From contig DAINRM010000003.1 in the NCBI GenBank assembly GCA_036741875.1, positions 1 to 64,000 of the forward strand: DNA of 64,000 nucleotides, given 5' to 3'. This DNA comes from HRBIN35 sp036741875 (GTDB lineage Bacteria; Patescibacteriota; Minisyncoccia; UBA6257; HR35). Of this stretch, positions 33,906 to 41,255 are shown one piece after another (position 1 is the stretch's first letter; every line of letters begins with the position of its first letter). Both the position numbers and the translations under genes were made by a program. A model generated the notes under the pieces. That model was not told the origin of the DNA. It saw nothing but the letters and a program-made list of their open reading frames with translations, and searched no databases.

Positions 33906-34236
33906 CTTTGGAAGCTAAGATAATTTCTATATGCGACGTTCGTTTTCTAATTAGACCAACTCTTCCTAAGGCTTTAAAACGATATCTTTTATAAACAGGC
34001 CCTTTATTTACAGTAATATTTTTTATATAAAGCTTTTCTTTTGTTAAACCCTGATTCAAAGCATTAGTTATAGCTGATTTTAAAAGTTTTAAAATTGCCT
34101 TAGCTGCTTTTTTATTTCGAAAAAGAAGTTCTTTTTCAGCTCTTTCCACATCAAGACCTTTAACAATTTTAGCTACAAGCCTTACCTTTCTTGGCGACAT
34201 TCTAAAATATTTTAAAACAGCTTTTACTTCTTTCAT
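33895..34236 (-). CDS. rplV: 50S ribosomal protein uL22
   Basis: 113 residues. RMSPRKVRLVAKIVKG and a C-terminal RIRKRTSHIEI-like tail; the extended loop around VNKGPVYKRYRFKALGRVG reaches into the peptide exit tunnel. ATGA overlap with rpsS. Confidence 0.96.
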   Translation of the reverse strand: MKEVKAVLKYFRMSPRKVRLVAKIVKGLDVERAEKELLFRNKKAAKAILKLLKSAITNALNQGLTKEKLYIKNITVNKGPVYKRYRFKALGRVGLIRKRTSHIEIILASKDGS

Positions 34237-34556
34237 TTTTGAAGAGTTCCTTGAGCGCTTAATTTCTTTTCTAATTCCCTGGCTGCTTTACCTCCATGTC
34301 TTATAAACTTCCTTGTTGGTGCAAATTCTCCTAATCGATGACCTACCATATCATCAATAACTTTAACCTTTACAAATTGCTTACCGTTATGAACTTCAAA
34401 AACTAAACCAATCATCTCTGGGGTAATTGTGGAAGCACGAGAATAAGTTCGAATAGGATGCTTATCCCAATCTTCTCTTGGCAAAGCTTTAACCTTCATA
34501 ACTTTCTTTAAAAGTTTTTTATCTACAAAGGGACCTTTTTTTAAACTTCTACCCAT
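34233..34556 (-). CDS. rpsS: 30S ribosomal protein uS19
   Basis: 107 residues, about 15 more than the common form because of a C-terminal extension (ELEKKLSAQGTLQK). RSLKKGPFVDKKLL, TYSRASTITPEMIG and HRLGEFAPTRKFIRHG are intact. It contacts tRNA and the subunit bridge at the 30S head. Confidence 0.97.
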   Translation of the reverse strand: MGRSLKKGPFVDKKLLKKVMKVKALPREDWDKHPIRTYSRASTITPEMIGLVFEVHNGKQFVKVKVIDDMVGHRLGEFAPTRKFIRHGGKAARELEKKLSAQGTLQK

Positions 34557-34558
34557 TT

Positions 34559-35404
34559 TTATTTTTTCTTGGATCTTCTTTGAATAATAAATTTATTTGA
34601 AGGTTTTCTAGGATTTCTAGTTTTTCGACCACCAGTGACATTTCCCCATTTATCCTTTGGCTTTCTTGTTCCTCTTGTTGTTTTTCCTTCTCCACCACCA
34701 TAAGGATGATCTCTAGCATTCATAGCTGAACCTCTAACATTTGGCCTGATTCCTTTCCATCTGTTTCTACCAGCTTTACCTATTCTTACATTTCTATGAT
34801 CTGAATTGGAGACTCTACCAACAGTAGCATAACACTCTTTATGTATTTTTCTTATTTCTCCAGAAGGCATTTTTATAATAGCATAATCTCCTTCTATACC
34901 CATCATCACAGCAAAACTGCCAGCCGAACGAACAAGTTTTCCCCCAGAACCAGGAAAAATTTCTATTTCGTAAATTTCTGTTCCGGGATTAATATTTTTT
35001 AATGGAAGTCTATTTCCTAATTTTATTTCTACATTTTCACCGCATAAAATTGTATCTCCAACTCTTATTCCTTCAGGAGCTAGATGATATCTTCTTTCAC
35101 CATCAAAATAACATACTCTCATAATAAAAGCGGTTCTATTAGGATCATATTCAATAGTTTCTACTTTCGCGGCAACGTTTTTTTTATCTAATCTTGAAAA
35201 GTCAACAAGTCTATAAAGTCTTCGATGATAAGGATTAGCTCTGAATCTTACCGTAATTCTTCCTTGATTATTTCTGGCTGTTCTTTTTTTTAAAGAAACT
35301 AAAAGAGGTTTATAAGGCTCATTTTCTGTCAAAACAGATTTGTAATCAATAACTGTCTTAACAATTTTACTTTTACTTCTTGATTTAACTGTTTTCACTG
35401 GCAT
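34559..35404 (-). CDS. rplB: 50S ribosomal protein uL2
   Basis: 281 residues. GRITVRFR, the KAGRNRWKGIRPNVRGSAMN block and HPYGGGEGKT are present; the last includes the His near the peptidyl-transferase centre. Its start is preceded by a 51-base gap with an extended -10 box, the only clear internal promoter in the S10 cluster. Confidence 0.98.
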   Translation of the reverse strand: MPVKTVKSRSKSKIVKTVIDYKSVLTENEPYKPLLVSLKKRTARNNQGRITVRFRANPYHRRLYRLVDFSRLDKKNVAAKVETIEYDPNRTAFIMRVCYFDGERRYHLAPEGIRVGDTILCGENVEIKLGNRLPLKNINPGTEIYEIEIFPGSGGKLVRSAGSFAVMMGIEGDYAIIKMPSGEIRKIHKECYATVGRVSNSDHRNVRIGKAGRNRWKGIRPNVRGSAMNARDHPYGGGEGKTTRGTRKPKDKWGNVTGGRKTRNPRKPSNKFIIQRRSKKK

Positions 35405-35419
35405 TTTTAAAACAAAAAT

Positions 35420-35447
35420 AAAAAAGCGCTTTTTTAATTATAACATA
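35420..35447 (-). promoter_or_regulatory. internal promoter and palindrome before rplB
   Basis: On the minus strand TATGTTATAAT (35447 to 35437, extended -10) is followed by the perfect palindrome AAAAAAGCGCTTTTTT at 35420-35435, which would cover the predicted start of transcription. The rest of the leader to the ATG is about 15 bases of A/T. Confidence 0.5.
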
Positions 35448-35455
35448 AACACACT

Positions 35456-35857
35456 TTATTCGAAAAGAGGTATTCTTTCTCCTTTTTCTAAAAAGACAAT
35501 AGCTTTCTTAAATTTTGGTCTTAATGTTTTTATTCTTACGATGGTTCCTCTAACTCTTTTTTGATAATTAATAGTTCTTATTTTTTTTACTTTAACGCCG
35601 AAAAGTTTTTTAATAATGTTTTTTATTTGATTTTTATTTAGTTTAGGATCAACAAGAAAAGTATAGGCATTATTCTCTCTTATAAGCTTCATAGACTTTT
35701 CAGAAAAAAGGGGTACAAAAAGATAATTTTCAGAAAGAGAGTCTTTCAAAGATAATTCTATCTTTTCTTCGCTAAGTTTTTCTTCCCTTTCTTTTTCTTC
35801 TTCTTTCTTTTTCTTTCCCCAAATTTTTCCTCCCCAAATTTTATCCCAAAGAGACAT
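35456..35857 (-). CDS. rplW: 50S ribosomal protein uL23 with N-terminal extension
   Basis: 133 residues, some 35 more than usual. The first 45 residues are a Trp/Gly then Lys/Glu-rich extension (SLWDKIWGGKIWGKKKKEEE) not present in typical uL23; the core begins at LFVPLFSEKSMKLI and ends with GERIPLFE. uL23 docks trigger factor and SRP at the tunnel exit, so the extension may alter that surface. Confidence 0.93.
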   Translation of the reverse strand: MSLWDKIWGGKIWGKKKKEEEKEREEKLSEEKIELSLKDSLSENYLFVPLFSEKSMKLIRENNAYTFLVDPKLNKNQIKNIIKKLFGVKVKKIRTINYQKRVRGTIVRIKTLRPKFKKAIVFLEKGERIPLFE

Positions 35858-35859
35858 TT

Positions 35860-36507
35860 TTAAATCTTAAAAGTTTCTTTAATTTTTTCTATCGCCCCTT
35901 TTTCCAAAAAAACATATTTATGATTTAAAAGATAAAGAATATTTAAATTGCGTGCTTCGATAGCAAAAGCATAAGGAAGATTTCTTGTTCCTTTAATAAC
36001 TTCCTTTTTATTATTTTCTAAAACAAGTAAAACTGTTTCTCTTTTCTTTTTTGTTTTTCTCTCTTTTAAAAATTTTTCAAGAAGTTTTGCCATTTCTTTT
36101 GTTTTTCCATTTACAAAATCAAAATTTTCAAATATTTTTAAATAATTATTTCTTAATTTTTCTGCTAAAACCATAAGAATAGCTTTTCTTTTCATTTTTT
36201 TGTTTATTTTTAAAGTTCTCTTTTTTTCTTTTCTCGGACCAAAGGTTACACCACCACCTTTCCAAAGAGGTGATCTTATTGATCCATGTCTAGCTCTTCC
36301 TGTATGTTTTTGAGGCCATGGTTTTCTGCCGCCTCCTCTTACCTCAGCTCTTGTTTTAGTGTGAGCATAAGGAAAGTAAGAATTCATCATCTGCCATCTG
36401 ACTACTTGATGCACTAAATTTTCATTAAATTCTAAATTAGCAATCTTTTCAGGAAATTCAATTTCTTCAACTATCTTGCCTTCTTTGTCATACACAGGTA
36501 ACTTCAT
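35860..36507 (-). CDS. rplD: 50S ribosomal protein uL4
   Basis: 215 residues. TRAEVRGGGRKPWPQKHTG and RHGSIRSPLWKGGG form the basic loop that reaches the exit tunnel; the Rossmann-like core follows. In other bacteria uL4 represses its own S10 operon; no matching leader can be recognised here. Confidence 0.96.
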   Translation of the reverse strand: MKLPVYDKEGKIVEEIEFPEKIANLEFNENLVHQVVRWQMMNSYFPYAHTKTRAEVRGGGRKPWPQKHTGRARHGSIRSPLWKGGGVTFGPRKEKKRTLKINKKMKRKAILMVLAEKLRNNYLKIFENFDFVNGKTKEMAKLLEKFLKERKTKKKRETVLLVLENNKKEVIKGTRNLPYAFAIEARNLNILYLLNHKYVFLEKGAIEKIKETFKI

Positions 36508-36515
36508 TTTAATTT

Positions 36516-37199
36516 TTAAACTTTAATTAATTTAGAAATTTTTTTAGTTAAGAAAATATTACCTTTATTAGAAAGAAAATTACTTCTTATTTCAACGATT
36601 TTTTTATTAGCTCCAGGTACACTACCTTTAACAACTAAAAGATGGTGTTCTGGTAAAATATCAACAATTTCTAAATTTTTAACTGTTACTCTTAAGGGAG
36701 AAATTTTACCTGCCATTTTTTTTCCTTTAATAACTCTCTGAGGATTGGTTCCCCCTATTGATCCAGGATGTCTTAATCTATCTTCTTGTCCATGACTTTT
36801 TGGTCCACCGCTAAAGCCATGTCTTTTAACTACTCCTTGAAATCCTTTAGCCTTTCTTTCAGCTGAAATATTTACATATTCACCACTTTGAAAAATATCA
36901 ACGTCCAAAACATCACCCATTTTAAATTCAGGATCAAAAGGAAGTCGAAATTCTCTAATAACTTCAAAATTTCCTAAATCTTTCAACATGCCTTTAAGGG
37001 GTTTTGGCAAATTTTTTTTATATCCAAAACCTAATAAAACTGAAGAATAACCATCTTTTTCTTTAGTTTTTACACCTACAACATAATTAGGGCCAGCTAA
37101 AATAACTGTAACCGGCACTAAAAAATCATTCTTAAAAATTTGAGTCATACCTATTTTTCTGCCTAATAAAAATTTTGGTTTTAAATTTAATTTTTCCAT
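36516..37199 (-). CDS. rplC: 50S ribosomal protein uL3
   Basis: 227 residues. LLGRKIGMTQIF near the start and KGFQGVVKRHGFSGGPKSHG in the loop near the peptidyl-transferase centre, then HPGSIGGTNPQRVIKGKKM. Starts after a TTTAAAATG context and follows rpsJ by 29 bases. Confidence 0.97.
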   Translation of the reverse strand: MEKLNLKPKFLLGRKIGMTQIFKNDFLVPVTVILAGPNYVVGVKTKEKDGYSSVLLGFGYKKNLPKPLKGMLKDLGNFEVIREFRLPFDPEFKMGDVLDVDIFQSGEYVNISAERKAKGFQGVVKRHGFSGGPKSHGQEDRLRHPGSIGGTNPQRVIKGKKMAGKISPLRVTVKNLEIVDILPEHHLLVVKGSVPGANKKIVEIRSNFLSNKGNIFLTKKISKLIKV

Positions 37200-37228
37200 T
37201 TTAAAATTTTCAGCAAAAGTTTTAAGTC

Positions 37229-37558
37229 TTAAATAAGTTTAATTTCTACCTCGATACCAGCTGGTAAATCTAAAGAGTTAAGCAGTTCTAAAACTCTTTG
37301 TGAAGGATTGATAATATCTATAATTCTTTTATGAATAACAATTTCAAATTGCTCTCGAGAATCTTTATAAATAAAAGGAGAACGATTCACTGTATATCTT
37401 CGATATTCGGTAGGTAATGGTATTGGTCCTTTAATAGAAATACCTTCTTTACTTAAAAGACTAACAATTTCTTTAAGATACTTATCTAAAAGTCTGTGGT
37501 CATAAGATTTAAATCTAATCCTAACTCTATTTTCTGTCTTTGAGGTTACTTTAGGCAT
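37229..37558 (-). CDS. rpsJ: 30S ribosomal protein uS10
   Basis: 109 residues. VRIRFKSYDHRLLDKYLKEI, KGPIPLPTEYRRYTV and INPSQRVLELLNSLDLPAGI identify uS10, also the transcription factor NusE. It follows tuf by 9 bases as in the common tuf-rpsJ order; rpsL, rpsG and fusA are not upstream. Confidence 0.97.
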   Translation of the reverse strand: MPKVTSKTENRVRIRFKSYDHRLLDKYLKEIVSLLSKEGISIKGPIPLPTEYRRYTVNRSPFIYKDSREQFEIVIHKRIIDIINPSQRVLELLNSLDLPAGIEVEIKLI

Positions 37559-37567
37559 TTTTTATTT

Positions 37568-38764
37568 TTACTTCATTATTTTAGTTACCACACCTGCACC
37601 AACAGTTTTACCACCCTCTCGAATAGCAAACCTTAATCCTTCCTCTAAGGCAATAGGATAAATAAGTGTTACTTTTATTTTAGCATTATCTCCAGGATTA
37701 ATAAATTCAATACCTTCTGAAAGTTTTATTTCACCAGTCACGTCAGTAGTTCGGAAATAGAATTGTGGTTTATATCCTGAAGTAAAAGGAGTATGCCTAC
37801 CTCCTTCTTCTGGCGTAAGAACATAGACTTCTGCTTCAAATTCAGTATGGGGAGTAATAGTTCCTGGCTTAGCTACCACCATTCCTCTTTCTACATCTTC
37901 TTTTTTAACACCTCTTAAAAGAAGACCAACATTGTCTCCAGCAATAGCTTCATCCATATCTTTATGAAACATTTGAATACCAGTAACCACTGTTTTAAAT
38001 GGCTCATGTCTTAAACCAACAACTTCAACTTCTTCGTTTAAAGCAATTTTACCTCTTTCAACTCTTCCTGTAACAACCGTACCTCTACCTTCAATAAGAA
38101 AGACATCTTCGATAGGCATTAAAAATGGTTTATCAATTTCTCTTAGTGGCTCGGGAATATAGTTGTCTAAAGCATCAAGAAGTTCTAAAATTGGCTTTAC
38201 CCAAGGATCATCAAGTGATTTTGCTTCTAAAGCTTTCAAAGCTGAACCACGAATAACTGGAACTTCGTCTCCTGGGTAACCATGTTTTTTAAGCTCAGCT
38301 CTAACATCTTCTTCAACTAAATCAAGAAGTTCTATATCTTGTACCATATCAACTTTATTAATAAAAACAACAATAGCGGGCACATTAACTTGACGAGCAA
38401 GTAAAATATGTTCTCTTGTTTGAGCCATAACTCCGTCATTAGCGGCAACAACTAAAATAGCGCCATCCATTTGAGCTGCTCCGACAATCATGTTTTTAAC
38501 ATAGTCAGCGTGTCCAGGGCAGTCAATATGAGCATAATGTCTTTTATCTGTTTCATATTCACAATGGTGAATATTAATGGTAATTCCTCGAGCTCTTTCT
38601 TCTGGAGCTTTGTCAATTTCTTCATATGTCAAAGCTTTTTCTACTAAACCCTTGAGTTTTAGAACATGCAAGATAGCTGCTGTTAAGGTTGTTTTACCAT
38701 GATCAATATGACCAATAGTACCCACATTAAGATGAGGTTTTGTTCTTTCAAATTTTGCTGCCAT
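37568..38764 (-). CDS. tuf: elongation factor Tu
   Basis: 398 residues. G-domain motifs: GHIDHGKTTL (G1), RGITIN (G2), DCPGHADY (G3) and NKVD (G4), with SAL (G5), then domains 2 and 3. Delivers aminoacyl-tRNA to the A site. It heads the ribosomal protein run and has the best promoter in the region, with a GGTCGC motif 27 bases before the start. Confidence 0.98.
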   Translation of the reverse strand: MAAKFERTKPHLNVGTIGHIDHGKTTLTAAILHVLKLKGLVEKALTYEEIDKAPEERARGITINIHHCEYETDKRHYAHIDCPGHADYVKNMIVGAAQMDGAILVVAANDGVMAQTREHILLARQVNVPAIVVFINKVDMVQDIELLDLVEEDVRAELKKHGYPGDEVPVIRGSALKALEAKSLDDPWVKPILELLDALDNYIPEPLREIDKPFLMPIEDVFLIEGRGTVVTGRVERGKIALNEEVEVVGLRHEPFKTVVTGIQMFHKDMDEAIAGDNVGLLLRGVKKEDVERGMVVAKPGTITPHTEFEAEVYVLTPEEGGRHTPFTSGYKPQFYFRTTDVTGEIKLSEGIEFINPGDNAKIKVTLIYPIALEEGLRFAIREGGKTVGAGVVTKIMK

Positions 38765-38791
38765 TTTAAATTTAATGAGAAAAATAAAAAA

Positions 38792-38797
38792 GCGACC
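38792..38797 (-). promoter_or_regulatory. GGTCGC upstream motif (tuf)
   Basis: GGTCGC on the minus strand 27 bases before the tuf ATG and 15 bases after the -10 box, so expected just inside the 5' end of the mRNA; a U-rich stretch follows it. Confidence 0.45.
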
Positions 38798-38812
38798 TCA
38801 ATATTTGAATTA

Positions 38813-38842
38813 ATTTTAACATAAAAATCTTACTAAAGTCAA
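38813..38842 (-). promoter_or_regulatory. tuf promoter
   Basis: On the minus strand TTGACT (38842 to 38837), an 18-base spacer ending in TG-T, and TAAAAT (38818 to 38813). The -10 region reads TATGTTAAAAT, identical in form to those before rplT, groES and rplB. It should drive tuf and much of the ribosomal cluster. Confidence 0.65.
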
Positions 38843-38847
38843 TAAAA

Positions 38848-40680
38848 TCATGGTTCAGCTTTTTTAGAAATTCTTAAATCTTCGAAAATATTTAAAACCT
38901 CTTCTATACTTTTTTCACCTACATCGCCTTTATTTCTCACTCTTAAAGAAACGCTACCATTCTTTTCTTCTTTTTCACCTACTACTAAAATAAATGGAAT
39001 TCTTTCTTCTTCAGCAATTAAAATTCTTTTTGATAGGGTTTCTTCGCTTCTTACCTCGCCATAAAAATTCTTAGATTTTAAAACCTCATTTACTTTAAAA
39101 GCATATTTTAAATTTCTATCACTTATGGGCAAAATGACATATTCTATAGGCGAAAGCCAGAAAGGAAGGTTACCCTTAGTTGCTTCTAAAAGAAAACCTA
39201 TAAATCTTTCATAAGAGCCTAAAATAGCTCGATGGATAATAATTGGGTAGGCCTTTTTGTTTTCCTTATTTATATAATAAAGATCCATTCTCTTAGGAAC
39301 TAAAATATCTACTTGAATTGTAGCGATTGTTTCTTCTTTACCATAAATATTTCTTGTCTGAATATCAAGTTTGGGACCATAAAAAGCAGCTTCTCCTAAA
39401 ACGGGAACAAGTCCCAGATTTTTCTTTTTACAAGCAGATTCTATAATCTTACTTGCCCATTTCCAAAGTTTTAAATCTCCTCCATATTTTTCTTTATTTT
39501 TGCCTTTAAAATCAGGAAGTGAAAGCCTAAACCAGTATTTTCCTTCAAAAACTTTAATTTCTTTAAAAACTTCAAGAAAAAGATCAACAACACCTAAAAA
39601 CTCTTCTTCTAAATTTTCTTCAGTGACGTAAATATGGGAATCATTTTGTGTGATAGGTCCACGAACTCTCATAAGTCCATAGGTTTCACCAGATTTTTCA
39701 ACGCGATAAACTGGTCCAGCCTCAGCTAAACGTAGGGGAAGATCTCGGTAACTTTTAACAAGCTCTAAATAAATCATATGGTGATGGGGACAATTCATAG
39801 GTTTTAGATAAAAATTATCACCTTCAGGATCGATGACTTTATACATATCGTTTTGATAATATTTAAGATGTCCACTTTTTTCATAAAGACGCCAAGAGGC
39901 AATGTGTGGTGTAGAAACATATTTATAACCTCTTTTCTCTTCCTTTTCTCGCATATAGCTTAAAAGTTTATATTTAATTCTTTCTCCATTAGGCAAAAGG
40001 AGAGGAAGTCCCTTACCAACATATTCGGAAACCATAAAAATTTTTAGTTTTTCTCCTAAAGCCCTATGATTATATTTTTCTATTTCTTCTTGTATTTTCA
40101 AGTATTTTTCTAATTCTTCTTTTGTTTCAAAAGCGGCTCCATAAATTCTCGTCAGCATTGGATTATTTTCATCGCCCCTCCAATAAGCACCAGCAATTTT
40201 TATAAGTTTGAAAGCTTCGGGGTTTATTTCTTTTGTATTTTTTACATGACCACCGCGACAAAGATCAACAAAATCACCAGTAAAATAAATAGTCACCTTA
40301 TTTATTTTTTTTGCTTTCTTTTTTTTAGCCTTAATTAAACTAATCTTTTTATAATCTGTAGTTCCATAAGTTTTTAAGTCTTTAATAAGTTCTAGTTTAA
40401 AGGGTTGATCTTTAAAAATTTTTTCTGCTTCTTTAAAAGAGACTTTTTTACCCTTAAAGGTTAATTTTTGATTAATTATTTCTTTCATCAAACTTTCTAA
40501 TTTTTCTAAATAGCTTTCATCTATTTTAAAGGAAAAAAGAATATCATAGTAAAAACCACTTTCTGTTGTTGGACCTATTCCTAATTTTGCTTGAGGATCA
40601 ATCTTTAAAGCTGCCGCAGCTAAAATATGAGCCAAAGAATGCCTCAAACTATCAAGTTTATTTTTATTTTTCTTTGGCAT
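38848..40680 (-). CDS. thrS: threonyl-tRNA synthetase
   Basis: 610 residues, class II. The N-terminal TGS domain is missing; the protein begins at the editing domain with HSLAH (near 14-18) and CRGGH near 140, the sites for hydrolysing mischarged Ser-tRNA. Catalytic blocks include PMNCPHHH, LPLRLAEAGPVYRVEKSG and RVRGPITQNDSH, then the anticodon domain ending the protein. A small membrane ORF upstream overlaps it by 17 bases. Confidence 0.97.
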   Translation of the reverse strand: MPKKNKNKLDSLRHSLAHILAAAALKIDPQAKLGIGPTTESGFYYDILFSFKIDESYLEKLESLMKEIINQKLTFKGKKVSFKEAEKIFKDQPFKLELIKDLKTYGTTDYKKISLIKAKKKKAKKINKVTIYFTGDFVDLCRGGHVKNTKEINPEAFKLIKIAGAYWRGDENNPMLTRIYGAAFETKEELEKYLKIQEEIEKYNHRALGEKLKIFMVSEYVGKGLPLLLPNGERIKYKLLSYMREKEEKRGYKYVSTPHIASWRLYEKSGHLKYYQNDMYKVIDPEGDNFYLKPMNCPHHHMIYLELVKSYRDLPLRLAEAGPVYRVEKSGETYGLMRVRGPITQNDSHIYVTEENLEEEFLGVVDLFLEVFKEIKVFEGKYWFRLSLPDFKGKNKEKYGGDLKLWKWASKIIESACKKKNLGLVPVLGEAAFYGPKLDIQTRNIYGKEETIATIQVDILVPKRMDLYYINKENKKAYPIIIHRAILGSYERFIGFLLEATKGNLPFWLSPIEYVILPISDRNLKYAFKVNEVLKSKNFYGEVRSEETLSKRILIAEEERIPFILVVGEKEEKNGSVSLRVRNKGDVGEKSIEEVLNIFEDLRISKKAEP

Positions 40681-40849
40681 TTTTTATGTATAAAAGAAAA
40701 ATTATTATCGCCACATCAATTAAACCTAAAATAAGAAAAAGATAATAGCTTTTATTATAAAAGAATTTTAAATTTAAAAAAAGAAAAATTGTCAGAATAA
40801 AATCTGCTGTTAAAAAACCTAAAAGGAAATTAATCATTTTAAATTTCAA
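40664..40849 (-). CDS. small two-helix membrane protein
   Basis: 61 residues with two hydrophobic segments (about 6-28 and 37-55) and a basic end (KNAKEK). It overlaps thrS by 17 bases and the dtd-like gene by 11, so it is embedded in the operon, which supports its being real. No family recognised; an alternative start is the ATG at codon 5. Confidence 0.6.
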   Translation of the reverse strand: MKFKMINFLLGFLTADFILTIFLFLNLKFFYNKSYYLFLILGLIDVAIIIFLLYIKNAKEK

Positions 40850-41255
40850 TGATAAAATTTATCGGCCCGATATTTATATAAGAAATTTCTAAAAAAGAGC
40901 CAAATTCTTTATAAAAAACTTCGTAACCTAAATTTTGCCAAATCTTAACAAAATCATTAAAAATTTTTTTAGCTTTTTCTGGCTCTAAAGCTTGATTGAA
41001 ATTTATTCTAAATTTTTCAAAGTTGGCTAACAAAGTAATATTAGAAATAAAAATAAGTATTGGTTTTAAATCTTTAATTTTTTGGAAAAACTTTCCTTCT
41101 TTATCAACAATCTGTAAATTTTCTAAATAATTAACAATTTCTTTTAAATTTTTATTCTCATCTCCCTTTTCAATGCCAACAAAAATTAAAAAACCCTCAT
41201 TTATTTCTATTTCATCAATTTTTAAATTTTTAATTTTTTGAATTAAAAGTTTCAT
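40839..41255 (-). CDS. D-aminoacyl-tRNA deacylase-like protein
   Basis: 138 residues with the overall DTD pattern: FLIFVGIEKGDENKN near the start, LQIVDKEGKF, and a C-terminal ISYINIGPINFIIEI. DTD removes D-amino acids (and Gly) from mischarged tRNA. The two catalytic motifs are altered: SQxTL reads SNITL and NxGPxT reads NIGPIN, losing the Gln and Thr usually needed. It may be a diverged or inactive DTD. It lies between thrS and lepA. Confidence 0.7.
   Translation of the reverse strand: MKLLIQKIKNLKIDEIEINEGFLIFVGIEKGDENKNLKEIVNYLENLQIVDKEGKFFQKIKDLKPILIFISNITLLANFEKFRINFNQALEPEKAKKIFNDFVKIWQNLGYEVFYKEFGSFLEISYINIGPINFIIEI

Noticed and set aside
35420..35435. Palindrome before rplB as an intrinsic terminator
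   Set aside because: The stem has only four G/C bases, lies inside a ribosomal operon and follows a strong -10 box, so a promoter/operator reading is better.
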